A stretch of 64,000 nt of DNA from Zizania palustris (taxonomy: Eukaryota > Streptophyta > Magnoliopsida > Poales > Poaceae): assembly GCA_019279435.1 (NCBI GenBank), contig JAAALK010000080.1, positions 28,302,778 to 28,366,777 on the forward strand, read 5' to 3'. The first letter of the stretch is position 1; each line of letters opens with the position of its first letter. The notes below the pieces were generated by a model. The model searched no databases. It worked only from the letters and a program-made list of their open reading frames with translations, and had not been told where the DNA came from. Made by a program: the position numbers and the translations under genes. Below are positions 43,836 through 56,000 of the stretch, piece by piece.

Positions 43836-44110
43836 GGGGTGTTTGGATCAAAGGGTTAAATTTTAGCCCTGGTCACATCGGATGTTTGAACATCAATTTA
43901 AAGGACTAAACGTAAACTAATTATAAAAATAATTACAGAATAGGATAATTCACGAGACGAATTTATTAAGGCTAATTAATCTATGATTAGTAAATATTTA
44001 CTGTAGCTTCACATTGTCAAATCATGATTTAATTAGACTCATTAAATTTGTCTCGCGAATAATTCACCGATTTAATACTTTAAAATAATAACACGGAACA
44101 TGCATAATGG
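43836..44110. mobile_element. Tourist-like MITE, right end missing
   Basis: Begins GGGGTGTTTGGATCAAAGGG after TTA (43833-43835) and follows the 20080-20401 copy through ATAATTACAGAAT, ACGAATTTATTAAGGCTAATTAA and TAATTAGACTCATTAAAT. The matching CCAAACATCCC end is absent; similarity fades near 44090-44110, about 70 bases short of the Helitron terminus. Confidence 0.75.
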
Positions 44111-44652
44111 TAGTGAAGAAAGCCGATATCAAAAGCTGGGAGCCGACCGTGCAGGAGAGCTTGCAGCTGCTTCTGATAAAACTAGAGTGGCCAGCGCGCT
44201 TCGCGCGCCCTATCATAACGTGCTGGAATAGTAAGCATCGACTCTTGAAAAATAACAACAAATTAAAGCTACAACACGGGGCTTTTGGCTTTTGGTAATT
44301 TAGCTTTGCTCGTCCTCCTCCCTCTCTTCTGCTGTTGTTGCCATTAGTTCTGAGGAATATTTAAATCTGGTCAAGATAATTTGTTAGCGGATGCTAATGG
44401 CCAGTAAAATTTCAAGCTCGCGAAAGTAGATATTGCTAGGCCATTCTATGAAACAATAACCAAAGATCAAAGATTTTCAATTGATTGCCCAAATATTAAA
44501 TCAAAACATAAATTAATAGAAGGAATGAGTAACTTTAGTCTACATCTATATATGACAATGGATTAAACAAGGACATGAAGACAGAGCCATCTTAAAATTC
44601 CAAGCCACCATAATAACATCTATGTTAATTGTGCAGTTTCCTTAATTCCTTA

Positions 44653-44890
44653 TTAGGGTTCCTCAAGATTCATTTCTCCCATCATGGGAGATTTATCAAT
44701 ATTACATTTTGCAGTATCAATCTTAGTTATGGTAGGATTCAATACATTTTGGTTTTTACTTATAGCAACAATCTGATTCTCTTTACCAGGAAATGTCTTA
44801 CTCCTCTCATCCATCCTATCAACATCATTAACAATAAACAAGTTAGATTTTTCACATGCAACTCCTTCAGATGCAGCTGATGGGTGCCTA
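44653..44890 (-). pseudogene. Exon-like stretch in the Helitron, unidentified
   Basis: An open minus-strand frame from about 44890 to a stop at 44653 (words NLFIVNDVDRMDERSK, TKIDTAKCNIDKSP) has ordinary amino-acid use in an otherwise stop-rich region. I do not recognise the source. Listed as a possible captured exon. Confidence 0.3.
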
Positions 44891-44955
44891 CAATAAGCAT
44901 GTGTTTCTGTCTTTGCATGATCTTCAATTAAACAAAATCAATGGCTATCTTCAGC

Positions 44956-45150
44956 TCATTCTGCTACTCCAAGTGACAACCCAATATCATGAAGTATGTA
45001 CAACTGCCCAGTTTCATTAGCTTCATGCAAGATGGCTGAATAACAATTCTTTGTAATAGTTCTAAGTCTTGCCAGTAATTCATCTGCTGCAAGACTCCAG
45101 AATTCAGAAGGTAGATGGCCAAGGCAATCAAGAATAAATTTGGTAACCAT
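44956..45150 (-). pseudogene. Exon-like stretch in the Helitron, unidentified
   Basis: Open minus-strand frame with LPSEFWSLAADELLARLRTI and AILHEANETGQLYILHDIGL, ending at TGA 44956. The composition is that of a folded helical protein and the frame is closed by stops on both sides. Source gene not recognised; probably another captured fragment. Confidence 0.4.
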
Positions 45151-45885
45151 ATGAAAGTTAAGTATCTATGTTGAACATGGAAGAATAGTAACCTTGGCTT
45201 TCTGCATAGGGCGGCTCCTTGAATCAGAAAATGCCATGATCTCTATAAAAATTTGGATAAAATCAGAAAACAACAGGACATTGTAAATCAGACGATCATT
45301 TATTTTTTTATCAAAGAGAGTAATACACGTTCCACATACCACCAACTTGACTGGATGAGATTCAAGAAGATAGATAACACAATAACCATACAATTTTATC
45401 AGGCTCATTTGTTAATCTCACACCCTTTTTGTAAGGTATACAATTATTGTATCATGGTTCTAATGAATAACAGAATACAAAATGTCTTCCTGTTAATAAG
45501 TAATTATAACTTAAAGTAAGAATTCTAAAATCTAGAGTGACTAAATAAATTGCTAGCCCACCAAAATATGTTTGAAACGTAGATAAACATTGTCAACATA
45601 CATTGAAAAGGAAAACATGCAACAAGGAGGAAAATTATAGGCAACCTACCTACCAAAGGAGTTTAGAGGAAAATTATAGGTAAGGAGGATCCGAATACCA
45701 TAACACAGATCATTATACTATCAGTAAGCAGGCATCAATGATCTAATATGGATGTCTGGCAAGCTGACGCTTAGTAATTATCTCCACAGAGCTTTAGAGC
45801 ATATTTATCCGATGAGCTTGTTATATACTCAGTGATAATGCACAGCACTGAGTAAACAGGAGGCAAAGATGTTTTGGCAAACCTT

Positions 45886-46495
45886 CCTAAAACATAATCT
45901 GCCACTCATATTGGAATTATCTCCTTAGTTGTCGGGTTCTTAGCATAAGAACCACTAAAAAATCCAGTTTTTTCCTTCTGAAGATCAGTTCTCTCCAGTT
46001 CACTCTTTCTTGCTGCGAGTTCTCTGTATTCTTCTACATGTTTTTCAAGTTAGCCCATATTTTGTTTTTAAAAGTGATGACAACGATGGCGAGAAAAGGA
46101 ACAAGAAAAAACATACATGTACAAGTTGTTCTTCAGATGTTAGAGATGGCAATAGAGTATGTTCAGGAGCTAAAACAAGATATCTGCAATAGAAAGAGGG
46201 TAAATCAAGTATTTAACACATACCATCGCAGTGAAGACTACAATAATTTTGTGCAAAATAAAGAAACGATCCAGAATACACACGTTGCACTAAAAATTGT
46301 GTCGGGCCTTGTTGTGTAAACTAACAAATTAGCACCTAGATCATATCATTCTTTGTCAATAGCTAAGAATTCAAGCTTGGCACCTTCTGATCTCCCTATC
46401 CAGTTTCTTTGCATTTCTTCGATGCTCTCAGGCCAATCAAGTTCATCCAAATCTTCAACAAGTTGGTCAGTATAAGATGTTATCCCCAACATCCA
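45886..46495 (-). pseudogene. Captured fragments of an organellar/bacterial-type leucyl-tRNA synthetase gene
   Basis: Two exon-like pieces in correct order. 46495-46347 encodes [20 protein letters not shown] then [19 protein letters not shown], the conserved LeuRS region leading into the editing domain; it begins after an acceptor-like GTGCCAG. 46032-45886 encodes [20 protein letters not shown] then [15 protein letters not shown] and IIPI*VADYVLG, the conserved editing-domain stretch. The TGA at 45906-45908 stands where the family has Trp (TGG). N-terminal HIGH and C-terminal KMSKS regions are absent. This is a dead gene fragment carried by the Helitron, in the same orientation. Confidence 0.8.
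46038..46195 (+). pseudogene. Possible bHLH helix-2 fragment, plus strand
   Basis: The plus frame with LQMLEMAIEYVQELKQDI resembles the second helix of plant bHLH proteins (usual pattern: ML-D/E-x-A-V/I-x-Y-V/I-x-x-L). It is short, lacks the basic region and overlaps the LeuRS fragment edge. Weak call, included because such captures are common in Helitrons. Confidence 0.25.
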
Positions 46496-46961
46496 CTGGC
46501 ACATTGGCTATACAACAAAATATATAATTGATAACAACGGTTTTTTCGTACAGGCACATAGTAAATGCTAATTTGACATGGAAAAATATAGCTGAAAGAA
46601 AAATGAACAAACATTGCAAAATCCTCTGTACCTATCATCAATATTGCTGGTATTTCCTTTGAATAACTTCTTAACAAGAGGTCGGGCTGAAGAAGGTTGT
46701 CCTCTGAAAGACAGTTATAGATTCAATTTATCGTATACAAAGCAGGGGCATGTACCTAGAAATCACAGCAGTAAAACACACCTTTTTTTGGATTTACTTC
46801 GGTAGCTGCAAAACAAGTTGTATGACTATGAGTGGTGGTAGAGACACCAGTAGCCTTGTATGAGAGGAATTAAAAGAGAATGGATCACACAATGAAATCA
46901 TAGCTTAGTATATCAGAACATATCCATAAATGTTACGATGCTAAAGACATGGAAAGTGTAC

Positions 46962-47488
46962 CTCTACGCTGGACTGCCCTAAGACTCCCCTTGGAACAGT
47001 TGTAGACAATAAAGTAACCGGTGTGTTTTCTTTGAGCACTACTAAACTACACTTACTGGTAGGAGTGTATGAAGCAGAGACATTGATAGTGTGCTTGGTA
47101 GGCGTTGACAAGGCAGATTTATCTGCAATGACTGCATCGCCCAAACTTGTTGTTGCTGATACCATAGATGACGAAGCTTGAGATGTTTCAGGAGACATGA
47201 GAAGATTCCCTCCAATGGATGACACAATGCTATTGACTTGAAAAGAAATTTCTCCTGTTCTAAGCGTGTTCTCTGTAAAGCTCACATTCCAGACAAATTC
47301 CTTCTCAAGTAAGGCAGTGAGCTCATCCGGAATGAAGTCAGTTTTGTCTGGTAGTCCGTCAATAAGGGCTTCAACTGGTTTTTTGGTAAGACGTTGCACA
47401 TTTTTTCCAAAGATAATAAACTGGGCATCAGCAGTATTATCCCCTGCTATGAGTAAAGCGAATACAACATAGTACACAGTCTTACAAA
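46962..47488 (-). CDS. RPA1-like OB-fold exon (Rep_fac-A_C type)
   Basis: Minus-strand exon between an acceptor (CCATTGTAG at 47489-47497) and a donor (GTAGAG/GTACAC at 46961). The frame carries DAQFIIFGKNVQRLTKKPVE, PDELTALLEKEFVWNVSFTE and GEISFQVNSIVSSIGG, the pattern of the C-terminal OB fold of RPA large-subunit-like proteins, which bind single-stranded DNA. The following part is Ser/Thr-rich. Flanking exons with the other OB folds or the zinc ribbon were not recognised. RPA-like genes are regular cargo of plant Helitrons, so it is most likely Helitron-derived; a captured host gene is the alternative. I cannot set a start codon. Confidence 0.6.
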
Positions 47489-47497
47489 CTACAATGG

Positions 47498-50450
47498 TAG
47501 CAAAAGAGTAAAACCTGTACAGAGCTTTTTCCCCTGGATATTTAAGCACTACACAAACAAACCAGAGGTAACTACTAAGGATCGTTAGAGCACTGGTTAC
47601 CTGGCAAGCCTAAGATGAAGCAAGAAGAAAAGAGGGATGCCTTCGATGTGCCCGAGATGGAGGTGCAGTGGAATGGGAGAGAGAGACACCAGTTCACTAC
47701 ATTGAGAACTAATATAGCAACATAGAGGGTGGAGGCCGGTTCAATACAGTGACACATGGAACAGACAACACAGTAAAAAGTAACATCACCGCTTTTAATG
47801 TGGTGTAGAGAAGCAGGCGGCATATGCAAAAGTAAGCTCACTGCCTGCGATGTGCTCTAGAGAAGCAGGCAACACTGTAGGCGCGTATTTCCCACACAAC
47901 AGGGACCCACCCAGGGTAAGAGAACACACCAAAGTAGCAAGCACTAAACATGGGCAAAAAGGCTAACAGTACAACATGCGGTAAATCCTGGGGTAAAAAA
48001 CTATGGTTAATAAATTAAAAACCCAATCAGGGTAATAAACAGGAAAATTCACTCACTTGTCCTGGAACCTATCTAAAAATTTGTTGCTCAGCTTCACAGG
48101 GAAGAGCTATCAGTGCCCTAGTTAAGAGCAAACCATATTAATTGCAATTTTAAATTCCAATAAATCATCAAAAATATGAAGATGAACTGTCCTAGGAATG
48201 TCTTGCTTCTGTAAATTTTCATTGAGAAAAGTTATGACAGCTGGCAACAATCACATGTCTAACGAAAAAAACTAAAAAACGGAAAGTTGGCAACTATTGA
48301 GAAGCGCTATAAGAAAAGCTAAAAACAATTTTTTAAATATTAGCATACCTCCGTAAACAAATCTAACAGGAATAGCAAAAGATCAAGTACCAAGTTTCAA
48401 ATAGATCCGAATCATCAAACGCTTGCAAAAAAGGACATAAATCTGAACGCATTCCTTTTAGAAATGCGATAAGAAAACATGAACCCAACCATGAAAGTTA
48501 AACAGAAAAGCAAACATGTCATCCAAACTAAATGGGGGAAGATAAATAAATTGAACAGCACATAAACCACACCACAACTTTTTGTCTATTTGAAATACAG
48601 ATGGGACAATGATTTCAGGTGAGCAATACAGATAGCTGGACAATGATCTCAGGTAAGCAATACAGAAAAATCATCTAAATAGAAGAGCTATCCCTAATCT
48701 TCTTGGCATCAAAAGAAAACAGACATCATTAGTCTGACAACACATATAAGACCGTAACAGTCACTCACAAAAAAAGCATGTCTGCATTTTGATTACCGGG
48801 ATCATTTCCAAAAAGGAAGGAGAGCACATAGCACAAATCAGAAGTTGAGAAACAAAGAACTCCCAAAATAGAACATACATCCTTCCAAAAACTAAACATG
48901 ACAAAGTAAAGAAGACATAGCACACAAAGTACTTTTTCCCACGGGTATCCAAACATTATAGAAACGAGAAGTGACTATCAAGCAGATCGGTGCCCACACT
49001 GATTACTTTCTAAGCAACCCACAGCAAACAAAAAGAACCAAAAGCAGCGCTAAAATACCTACGATGATTCCAAGATGGAAATGAAGCTGAATGGGAAAGA
49101 GGGTACCAGCCCACCACACTGCGCGGCTAATATATGTCATGAGCGGTGTGCGGTGATGTCATTTCACCGCAGTGACAGTCACATGGGGAGTAGGTAAAAG
49201 TAAGCTTACCGGGTAAGCCTTGACCATCGATTTGTTCTAGAGAGAAAACACTGCAGGCACAGGTCTGTCGACACGTAGCAGGGCCCACCCACAGTAAGTG
49301 AGCTTACCTCAGTGCGAAATCAGAAGGGCGGACCACAGACGACGAAGCCTCTGCAAGCAAAAGCTGCGTACGAAAAAAACTCAACAAACTTACACCAGAT
49401 CGATGCAAATTGTAAACATGACAAATCAAGAGCAATTGATGCGAACTGCATCAACCAAAAAACGCAAGAAACTAAAAGGGGCAGAACATGCAAACAAAAA
49501 AATCTGAAAAATGCAACAACAAACGTAGGGTAGCAGCGACCTGAGGCAAGGAGCGGAAGAGTGGCTTTCTACGGCTCCAGATCCGCCCTACGTCGTACCT
49601 TCCCACCGCTCCCGATTGTTGACGCTTCGCTCTCACGGTGGATGGTCGTCGCAGGCACAGCGCAGCGTGGCACGCCGCCTTGGCCGTCCTGCACGTCGCT
49701 ATGGCCTTCCTCTTCTCCCGTTCGGCCCTGCCCTCTACCTTCCTACCGCTCCAGATCCACCCTACCCCTACCTTCCCGCCGCTCCCAATTCTTGCCACTT
49801 CGCTCCCACAGTGGACGACCGTTGCAAGCCCGGCGCAGCGCGGCGCGCCGCCGTGGCCGTCCTCTTCCCCCGTTCGGCAGTGCCCCCTTCCTATTCTTCC
49901 TCTGCACACGGTGACGGGACGACGGCGCGCAGGGAAGCCGAGGGCGGCGGGCGCTAGACGGCCGACGGAAGGGAGTCTCGGGGCGGGGAAGCGGAAGAGT
50001 AAGGGGAGACGGAGGAGGAGGCGCGGGGAACACCCGAACCACCGGCGACAGCAGGGACGATGCCGTCACCGCCGCAGCGACCCACGGCACGAGCTCCGGC
50101 GGTCGCGCGTTGAGGCGGCTGGACGAGCCGCTCCTCTGTAGGTCCCCCGACCGCTCCTCCGCGATCTGGTCAGAGGGGATAGGTGCGGCGCAGCCATGCC
50201 AAGGGGAGGTGGGGGACGGTGAGATCTGGAAGGAGAAAGAGGAGGCCGAAGAGAGAGGCAGCAGCGGCGGTAGGTGAGGCACCCAGAAAAATGTAGAAAT
50301 TGGGGAAATAGGGTTGGACGCTTAATAAATTTGCAGAAAATAGAGGACCCTTTTGCAAGAGAGATAACACAATAGTAATTTGCAAGAAGCAGAAGGACTT
50401 ACATGCAAGAAAAACGACGTGGAGTCTCCTGGAGGCCGGAAATCCCAGCT
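47498..50450. other. Upstream part of the Helitron, no gene assigned
   Basis: 47500-49550 is AT-rich with many stops in all frames. 49560-50280 is CpG-rich and open in several frames on both strands at once, as expected of GC-rich sequence rather than of a gene; it also contains the 115-bp direct duplication. It may be a captured first exon or promoter. Confidence 0.4.
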
Positions 50451-50560
50451 CCTTTTAAGTATAGTAATGGCCACTACTTTTTTTGTTTAACTTTGCAGGT
50501 ATAGCATCAGGCATCAGTGCCGTCATCTCGATTTATATCGCTGGCTAGCTCGAGCTAGAC

Positions 50561-50563
<3 letters not shown>

Positions 50564-50599
<36 letters not shown>
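50564..50599. repeat. (TC)n microsatellite
   Basis: About 18 uninterrupted TC units, just outside the Helitron 5' end. Confidence 0.95.
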
Positions 50600-50601
<2 letters not shown>

Positions 50602-51830
50602 GGGACCTGCTTCCAGTAGTCTTGTGTCACGGACGTACTGTACGTATGCATGTGTGTTTGTTTGATGGACAATACTAGTGCAGAGAGCAGTGGTTACATG
50701 CACGTCGTGTCCTCTTGCCGACTAGAGCAGATGAGGAGATATTTCTTTCCTTCTTCCATCGATCGATGGATCGGTTGTTTATACGTGCAAACGAAACCTG
50801 TTCAGCCAGATCATATCGATGCATTGCATGCATGCTGTTGTACTACATGTGTGTGTGCCGCCAGGCATATATATATCGTCTCGTCTAATGCTGCATGTGT
50901 GTGCTTTTTAATTTTCTAGGTGTACGTGTATCCTCTCATTTGTTTAGCAAGCTATCTAGCTAAACAGCTTGTACGTATGCATAGTAGCTACGGATCTAGA
51001 GAAAAAATTGAACGGGACATACTACTTTAAGTAGTTTACTATTGAGAAAATTCCGTATATGCCACTTAAAGTTCGCCGGTTTCCATATATACTACTGAAA
51101 ACTTGTTATTTTTATATATATCACCGCTTGAATTTTTTGTGTCCATATATGCCATTACCATTAGTTTTGACCGTTAGTCAACATTAGTTTTTTCAAAATG
51201 TTAAAATTGCCCTTAGCTCACTCAAAATCAACGATGATTTAAGCTTCATGACCAGCTATTAATTACTCTAACCGGTGGATCATTATTGTTGAGTATAGAT
51301 GTTCATGTATCACTTAAGATCGATTTTTTCAGATCTATTCTATACAACTTCGTTTAGTTTCTTTTAGTTCAAATGAGGTGACAATTAGATCTGAGGTAGT
51401 CATGGAGGGGCTCTTTCCATCGTTTTATCGTTGTTCTGATGTGATTTTCATGTGGTCATCGTTGGTGAGACCTCTACACCGAGCCATAATAGAGGAGGAG
51501 AGGCGATGATGAACAAGAGAAAAATTAGATTCGAGATGGTCATGAAGAGGCTCTTTCTGTCATTTTTATCATTGTTCCAATGTGCTTTCCATGTGACTAT
51601 CGTCGATGAGGCCTTTACCTCGAACCAAAAAAGAGAAAAGACGATGGTGAAGAAGGAGATACAGTGATGACAACAATGGAGGAGAGTAAGCAGTAGGATT
51701 TGGTGAAACAATGACAATAATTATGTACCCTTTGTTAAAGCAGCTTAATAATGAGGAGAGAGGGGATATGAGACTTTATAATATCACGTATATATTTTTG
51801 AGCTAGTGTTCTTTTGTCCGCCTAAATTTT
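50600..51830. other. Spacer without gene
   Basis: 51050-51180 has CCATATATACCACTGAAAAC-like words in direct repeats (about every 40 bases) that resemble one arm of a long-TIR element; the other arm was not found. Nothing else recognised. Confidence 0.35.
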
Positions 51831-51849
51831 CAAAAAAAATCGTATACCC

Positions 51850-52085
51850 CGGTTTTCAGTGATAGATCTAAATATTCATACGTTACTAAAGGTAGGTTTT
51901 TAGTGACAAATCTAAATACTCACATGTCACTAAAGGTAGATAGTGATTCATTTTTATGTTCTTCCACACAAAGATTCATTTTTTAAGTTCTTTGGCACAA
52001 AAATTCATTTTCATATATTTTTATATTTTCCGGCACAAAGATTCATTTCATATATTTTTATGTTCTCCGGCACAAATTTTTTAAA
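51850..52085. repeat. Two short tandem-repeat tracts
   Basis: 51855-51935 repeats TTTTAGTGACAAATCTAAATACTCA twice with variations (unit about 41 bp). 51955-52085 repeats CACAAAGATTCATTTTC plus TATATTTTTATGTTCTCCGG three to four times (unit about 45 bp). The interval 52086-53033 is AT-rich with no gene. Confidence 0.6.
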
Positions 52086-53033
52086 TCTCATTCCTTATAC
52101 TTTATTCTCATATATTTTATCAGTAGTTTCAATAGTGCCATGAATTTTTTTTTTCAATGACAGATTGCCTCCTTTTGTGATGGAGCATCTCCAGCACGAG
52201 AGCAGTGATGGGGTTATGGGTCAGCCCCAACAGAGCTCTTTAGCATGTATAATAAGTTAATGTAAACAGGTTATAAGACTTACCACATCAGATTAATATT
52301 AAAATGGAGGAAAGAGAGAATGAGAAAGAAGAAAAACGAGCTACTGGCTAATAGTGAACTTTATGAGATGATACGATAGATTGCACATTAAATATATAAT
52401 ATATATATAGCTAACTAATTATTATATTAACTACATGTGACATGACATAAGTATAAAGCTAACAACTAGCTAAATCATTAGCCTTCTCTTATCTGTCACC
52501 GTCACCTTCCCTTCTAGGATTTAGAAATATTTACTCTTATGTCATAAAGTTAAGTGATATCTACTCTTTCTTTCGTCATACCTATGTGTTTGACAATTAG
52601 ACTTATAGGCCACATGTCGTATACACAGAGTATGATAAAAAGACAAACACCACTTAATTTGTGAAATAAAAGCAAATCTCCCCTATATTTACTAGCAAAT
52701 CACTCATGTATTGCAAAAGATAATATATGCTCAAAACAATATTTTAATGCCATGCTATCATTATTTTAATTAGTTTCTCTAGTAATTCTATCGCCAAGAT
52801 GAGGAAATACATCACAATATTTCTGAACAACAGGATATAAGAATCACAAAATTAAAGAAACTGTCTATAAAATTAATTACATGATCGCAAGGAAAAATGT
52901 TCCCTGCTGTACACCTCATGAATGACTGATGCTACAATGCCGGTTGCCTCAAATGGCACCAAGGACTACACTATCCATTATCAATATATACACATCATTT
53001 CTGGCAAGAAACAAGCTAAATCTATTTCAACTG

Positions 53034-56000
53034 TCACTCTTGGTCTTTTAATCCACAGTTTGATGCCAGTTGAACAATTTTTGGACTTTCAGGGTCATCA
53101 AGAACTTGTAGTTTTTCCACAGCTTTTAGTGGATGCAAAATTGTGGTTGATCCATGATGTCCTGGATTATCCAACTCCATTGGTGCCTCCGATAACAAGT
53201 TGGCTTCTGTTATCCCAGTAAAACAATCATTCACACATACAAAGCAATATTTGCATAAAACGCGGTAGCATTTTAAATATCCGTGCAAATATATGACATC
53301 GAATCAGAATTGAGCTAAACTTTGTTGTGCCGACAAATTAATTATAAGTCTTCATAGTGTGGCATTACTGCAAATATTTCATTGAGGTTCTATAAGAACT
53401 TATCAATTAACCAACTAGTGTTCTTGAAAATCTCTGCCATAGCCCATAGATCACAGCTACGGTCTAACTTGTGTGTAGTTCTAACCACATTGGTGAAACT
53501 TGCATTTTTCTGAATTTAACTCACCATGTTGATTTCCTATGCGAATGTGAAAGTTTCAGCTGCTTTCATAGGTCAACATGAAAACTAGGTTCGGTACCAG
53601 GGGTTCATTTACTTGCAATATCCCAACTGTAGAGTGCTAGATATGTCAAACCAATGTCAATTTGTCAACATTGTTGAAGTGTAGAAGCATTAGTAAATTT
53701 CTCACCGTTTATTTTCCCACACGTAATGAGTGTCCGGAGGTAGTCTCGAATCCCTGTCAACACTGCCTTCTCTTGCAGAACATTTATTTCTGAAGTGTCT
53801 TGATCATGCAATGGCACTGGAAATGAACTGCTGTAATCTGTTCCAAATGTACTACCCTGCTCATCACACATCAACGCTTGTGTTCCTGGAGAGGCAGGCC
53901 TAGAATCATTTGCTGATCCAAAATCACCAGCATTCTGCCGATCCATATTGGTTGCGCTGTCAGAATTTGTGTGAATTTTCCTATCTACTTCCATCTCCAC
54001 TTTTTTGTCTGAAAAATCAAAAATATTTTAATTGAGTATAAATATAGTGACAGTATTCCTACCAGCATTTGGTGCTCAAACTAAACAAATAAATTATATG
54101 TACACTAAAGTTTGCAACAAAATGATGATTTGCACTACACATGTCCTTGATGAGTGAAAGCTATTCTCTACATGCATATATTTTTCAACTGAAACAGAAG
54201 GCAGTAGCCACACTCATACTAATCACTACTTTCATGTAACATGTATTTTATTTTTCTAATTATACAATATATGAATTGTATATTTTATGTAGAGTTGTTC
54301 CTTCAATATTTTTGGTTTGCTAGATATGGTGTTCGGTAAAATAAGGCAAAGCTATTTCGGTAAATACAGTTCGGCATCAGTAAATACCAACTTATTTTGG
54401 TTAGGTATAGGGAAATATCATATTTACTAAAGTTGACACAAATTAGAAAATAGTATTACAATATTTAAATGAAATGAGATAAATGGTAGTTAGAGAATAT
54501 CAAGTAAAGCAATGAACTGGTGTATGCATTCCTCCATTCAGCCGGACAGACCAAACCAATGATCCATTTGGCCACGGGCCATCTAACCGGTTGAAAGAAA
54601 TAATTCAATGAGCATGCTGCTAGGCCAGGTCCAATAGCTTGTGAGACCTAGGTTGGAAGGTCAGGACAGGCAGGTGGTCTGCATGTATGCACAAGCTCAC
54701 GAGGTGGGTCACATACAGTTCATTTTTTCCAGGAAACCATTTTTAGTCGGTTTTTACTGGAAAAGCTGAATACAGAATGTTGTGATTTTCAGAAACCACC
54801 ATAAATATCAAATACCGGTAAAACTGTGTTCACCAGTTTTTTTGGTTCATTTGGGACAGCTTTTCGGTTTGGTGCTAATATGAACAGCCCAAAATGTATG
54901 CATCCATCCAAGTCCAGTTGACAATGTAGTTGACCAGCCAGTGACACAACTAAAACTCCATAGTGAGGATAATGTACATTTTATCACCTAGTCTAGCTTT
55001 CCATCATGAATAATTTGATAGTTCATCTAATTTGCATGTTCATTGATAGATGTTCTCAAATTAGATCAGTTCAAGGAGAAAGGTAAAACCGTGTACCAGC
55101 TGTCATCAGGAATGCTTCTGCTGCCTTTCTGCATGCAATCACCAAATGCTTGGCTAGGCTAGTAGCATCCGTAGGACTGATAGTGTTTGCTAGTGGAGAC
55201 CTACAATGACATATTTCATAAGGATATGTAGAACACAAAATGACACATCAAGGTGCACAACTGCAGCAATTTTGTTACAGAAATTTCCACAAAAGTAGTG
55301 CCTCTATTCCTTGCCATGTAGTCAAACTTTTCAAACATTGACTGTTGACATAGTCATATAGGTAAAGGAATATTGCTTGGTTGTATAAAAATATTAATGT
55401 CACGTGTACAGGGATTCCACGGAACTTAGTCTTCTTTATTTATATGGAAAAGAGGTAGTTGGTCGAGGATCCTGGATCTCATCGGCACGGCGGAGCTGTA
55501 ACGGCCTGACGCACCAACAAGGCAGGGGATACAGGAGGCAAAGCTAAACTGAATACTCAACGCCTGACACCTAACACCCTTCCTCTGTTTATATAGAGAG
55601 AGGAGACTTAACACCTAAGCAAACCCTAAACCTAATCTTATTTGGCTAAGTAGTGGATCTTCCCTAAGGGGCTGCGCCGGCCCAAGTGGGCCTCCGGCCA
55701 ATGATCTACGATCATGACAATTAATATATTCAATACAGCAATACTTCCATGATGGTATATTTTTTGTACCATATTATTAGTTTATTACCATGCTCGAGAT
55801 CAGTATTCCAAGTGATATTTCTAATACCATGTTTATATCCACACAACATTTTTTGGTAAACAAATAAATTGAACACTTCAGTATTCAATACAAGCCACAA
55901 GATGTTAATGGCAAAGGGGCATTTGTGTACACTTTTCTAGAGCTTACGTCATTCCAAATGGCAAAGCAATAGGAATTGACTTTCCTGACCCATGATGACT

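Larger units (their letters stand above)
44182..50467 (-). mobile_element. Probable Helitron of 6.3 kb with captured gene pieces
   Basis: Minus strand: 5' end TTACTATACTTAAAAGGAG at 50467 (the usual TC start reads TT) and 3' end at 44182 with hairpin GGGCGCGCGAAGCGCGC, a 10-base spacer and CTAG. Flanks are A (44181) and T (50468) on the plus strand, the AT target. Inside, all on the minus strand: an RPA-like exon (46962-47488), two collinear stretches of an organellar-type leucyl-tRNA synthetase (45886-46495), and other exon-like stretches (44653-45150). 49560-50450 is CpG-rich with a direct duplication of about 115 bp (from about 49567 and 49749). No Rep or helicase motif was seen, so it looks non-autonomous. 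The mutated 5' dinucleotide lowers confidence in that end. Confidence 0.65.

Noticed and set aside
49472..50282. Overlapping frames at the CpG-rich end of the large Helitron
   Set aside because: Open in several frames on both strands at once and partly duplicated; not a gene.
51452..51717. Short frames on both strands near 51.5 kb
   Set aside because: No domain, no splice or promoter context, and low-complexity composition.
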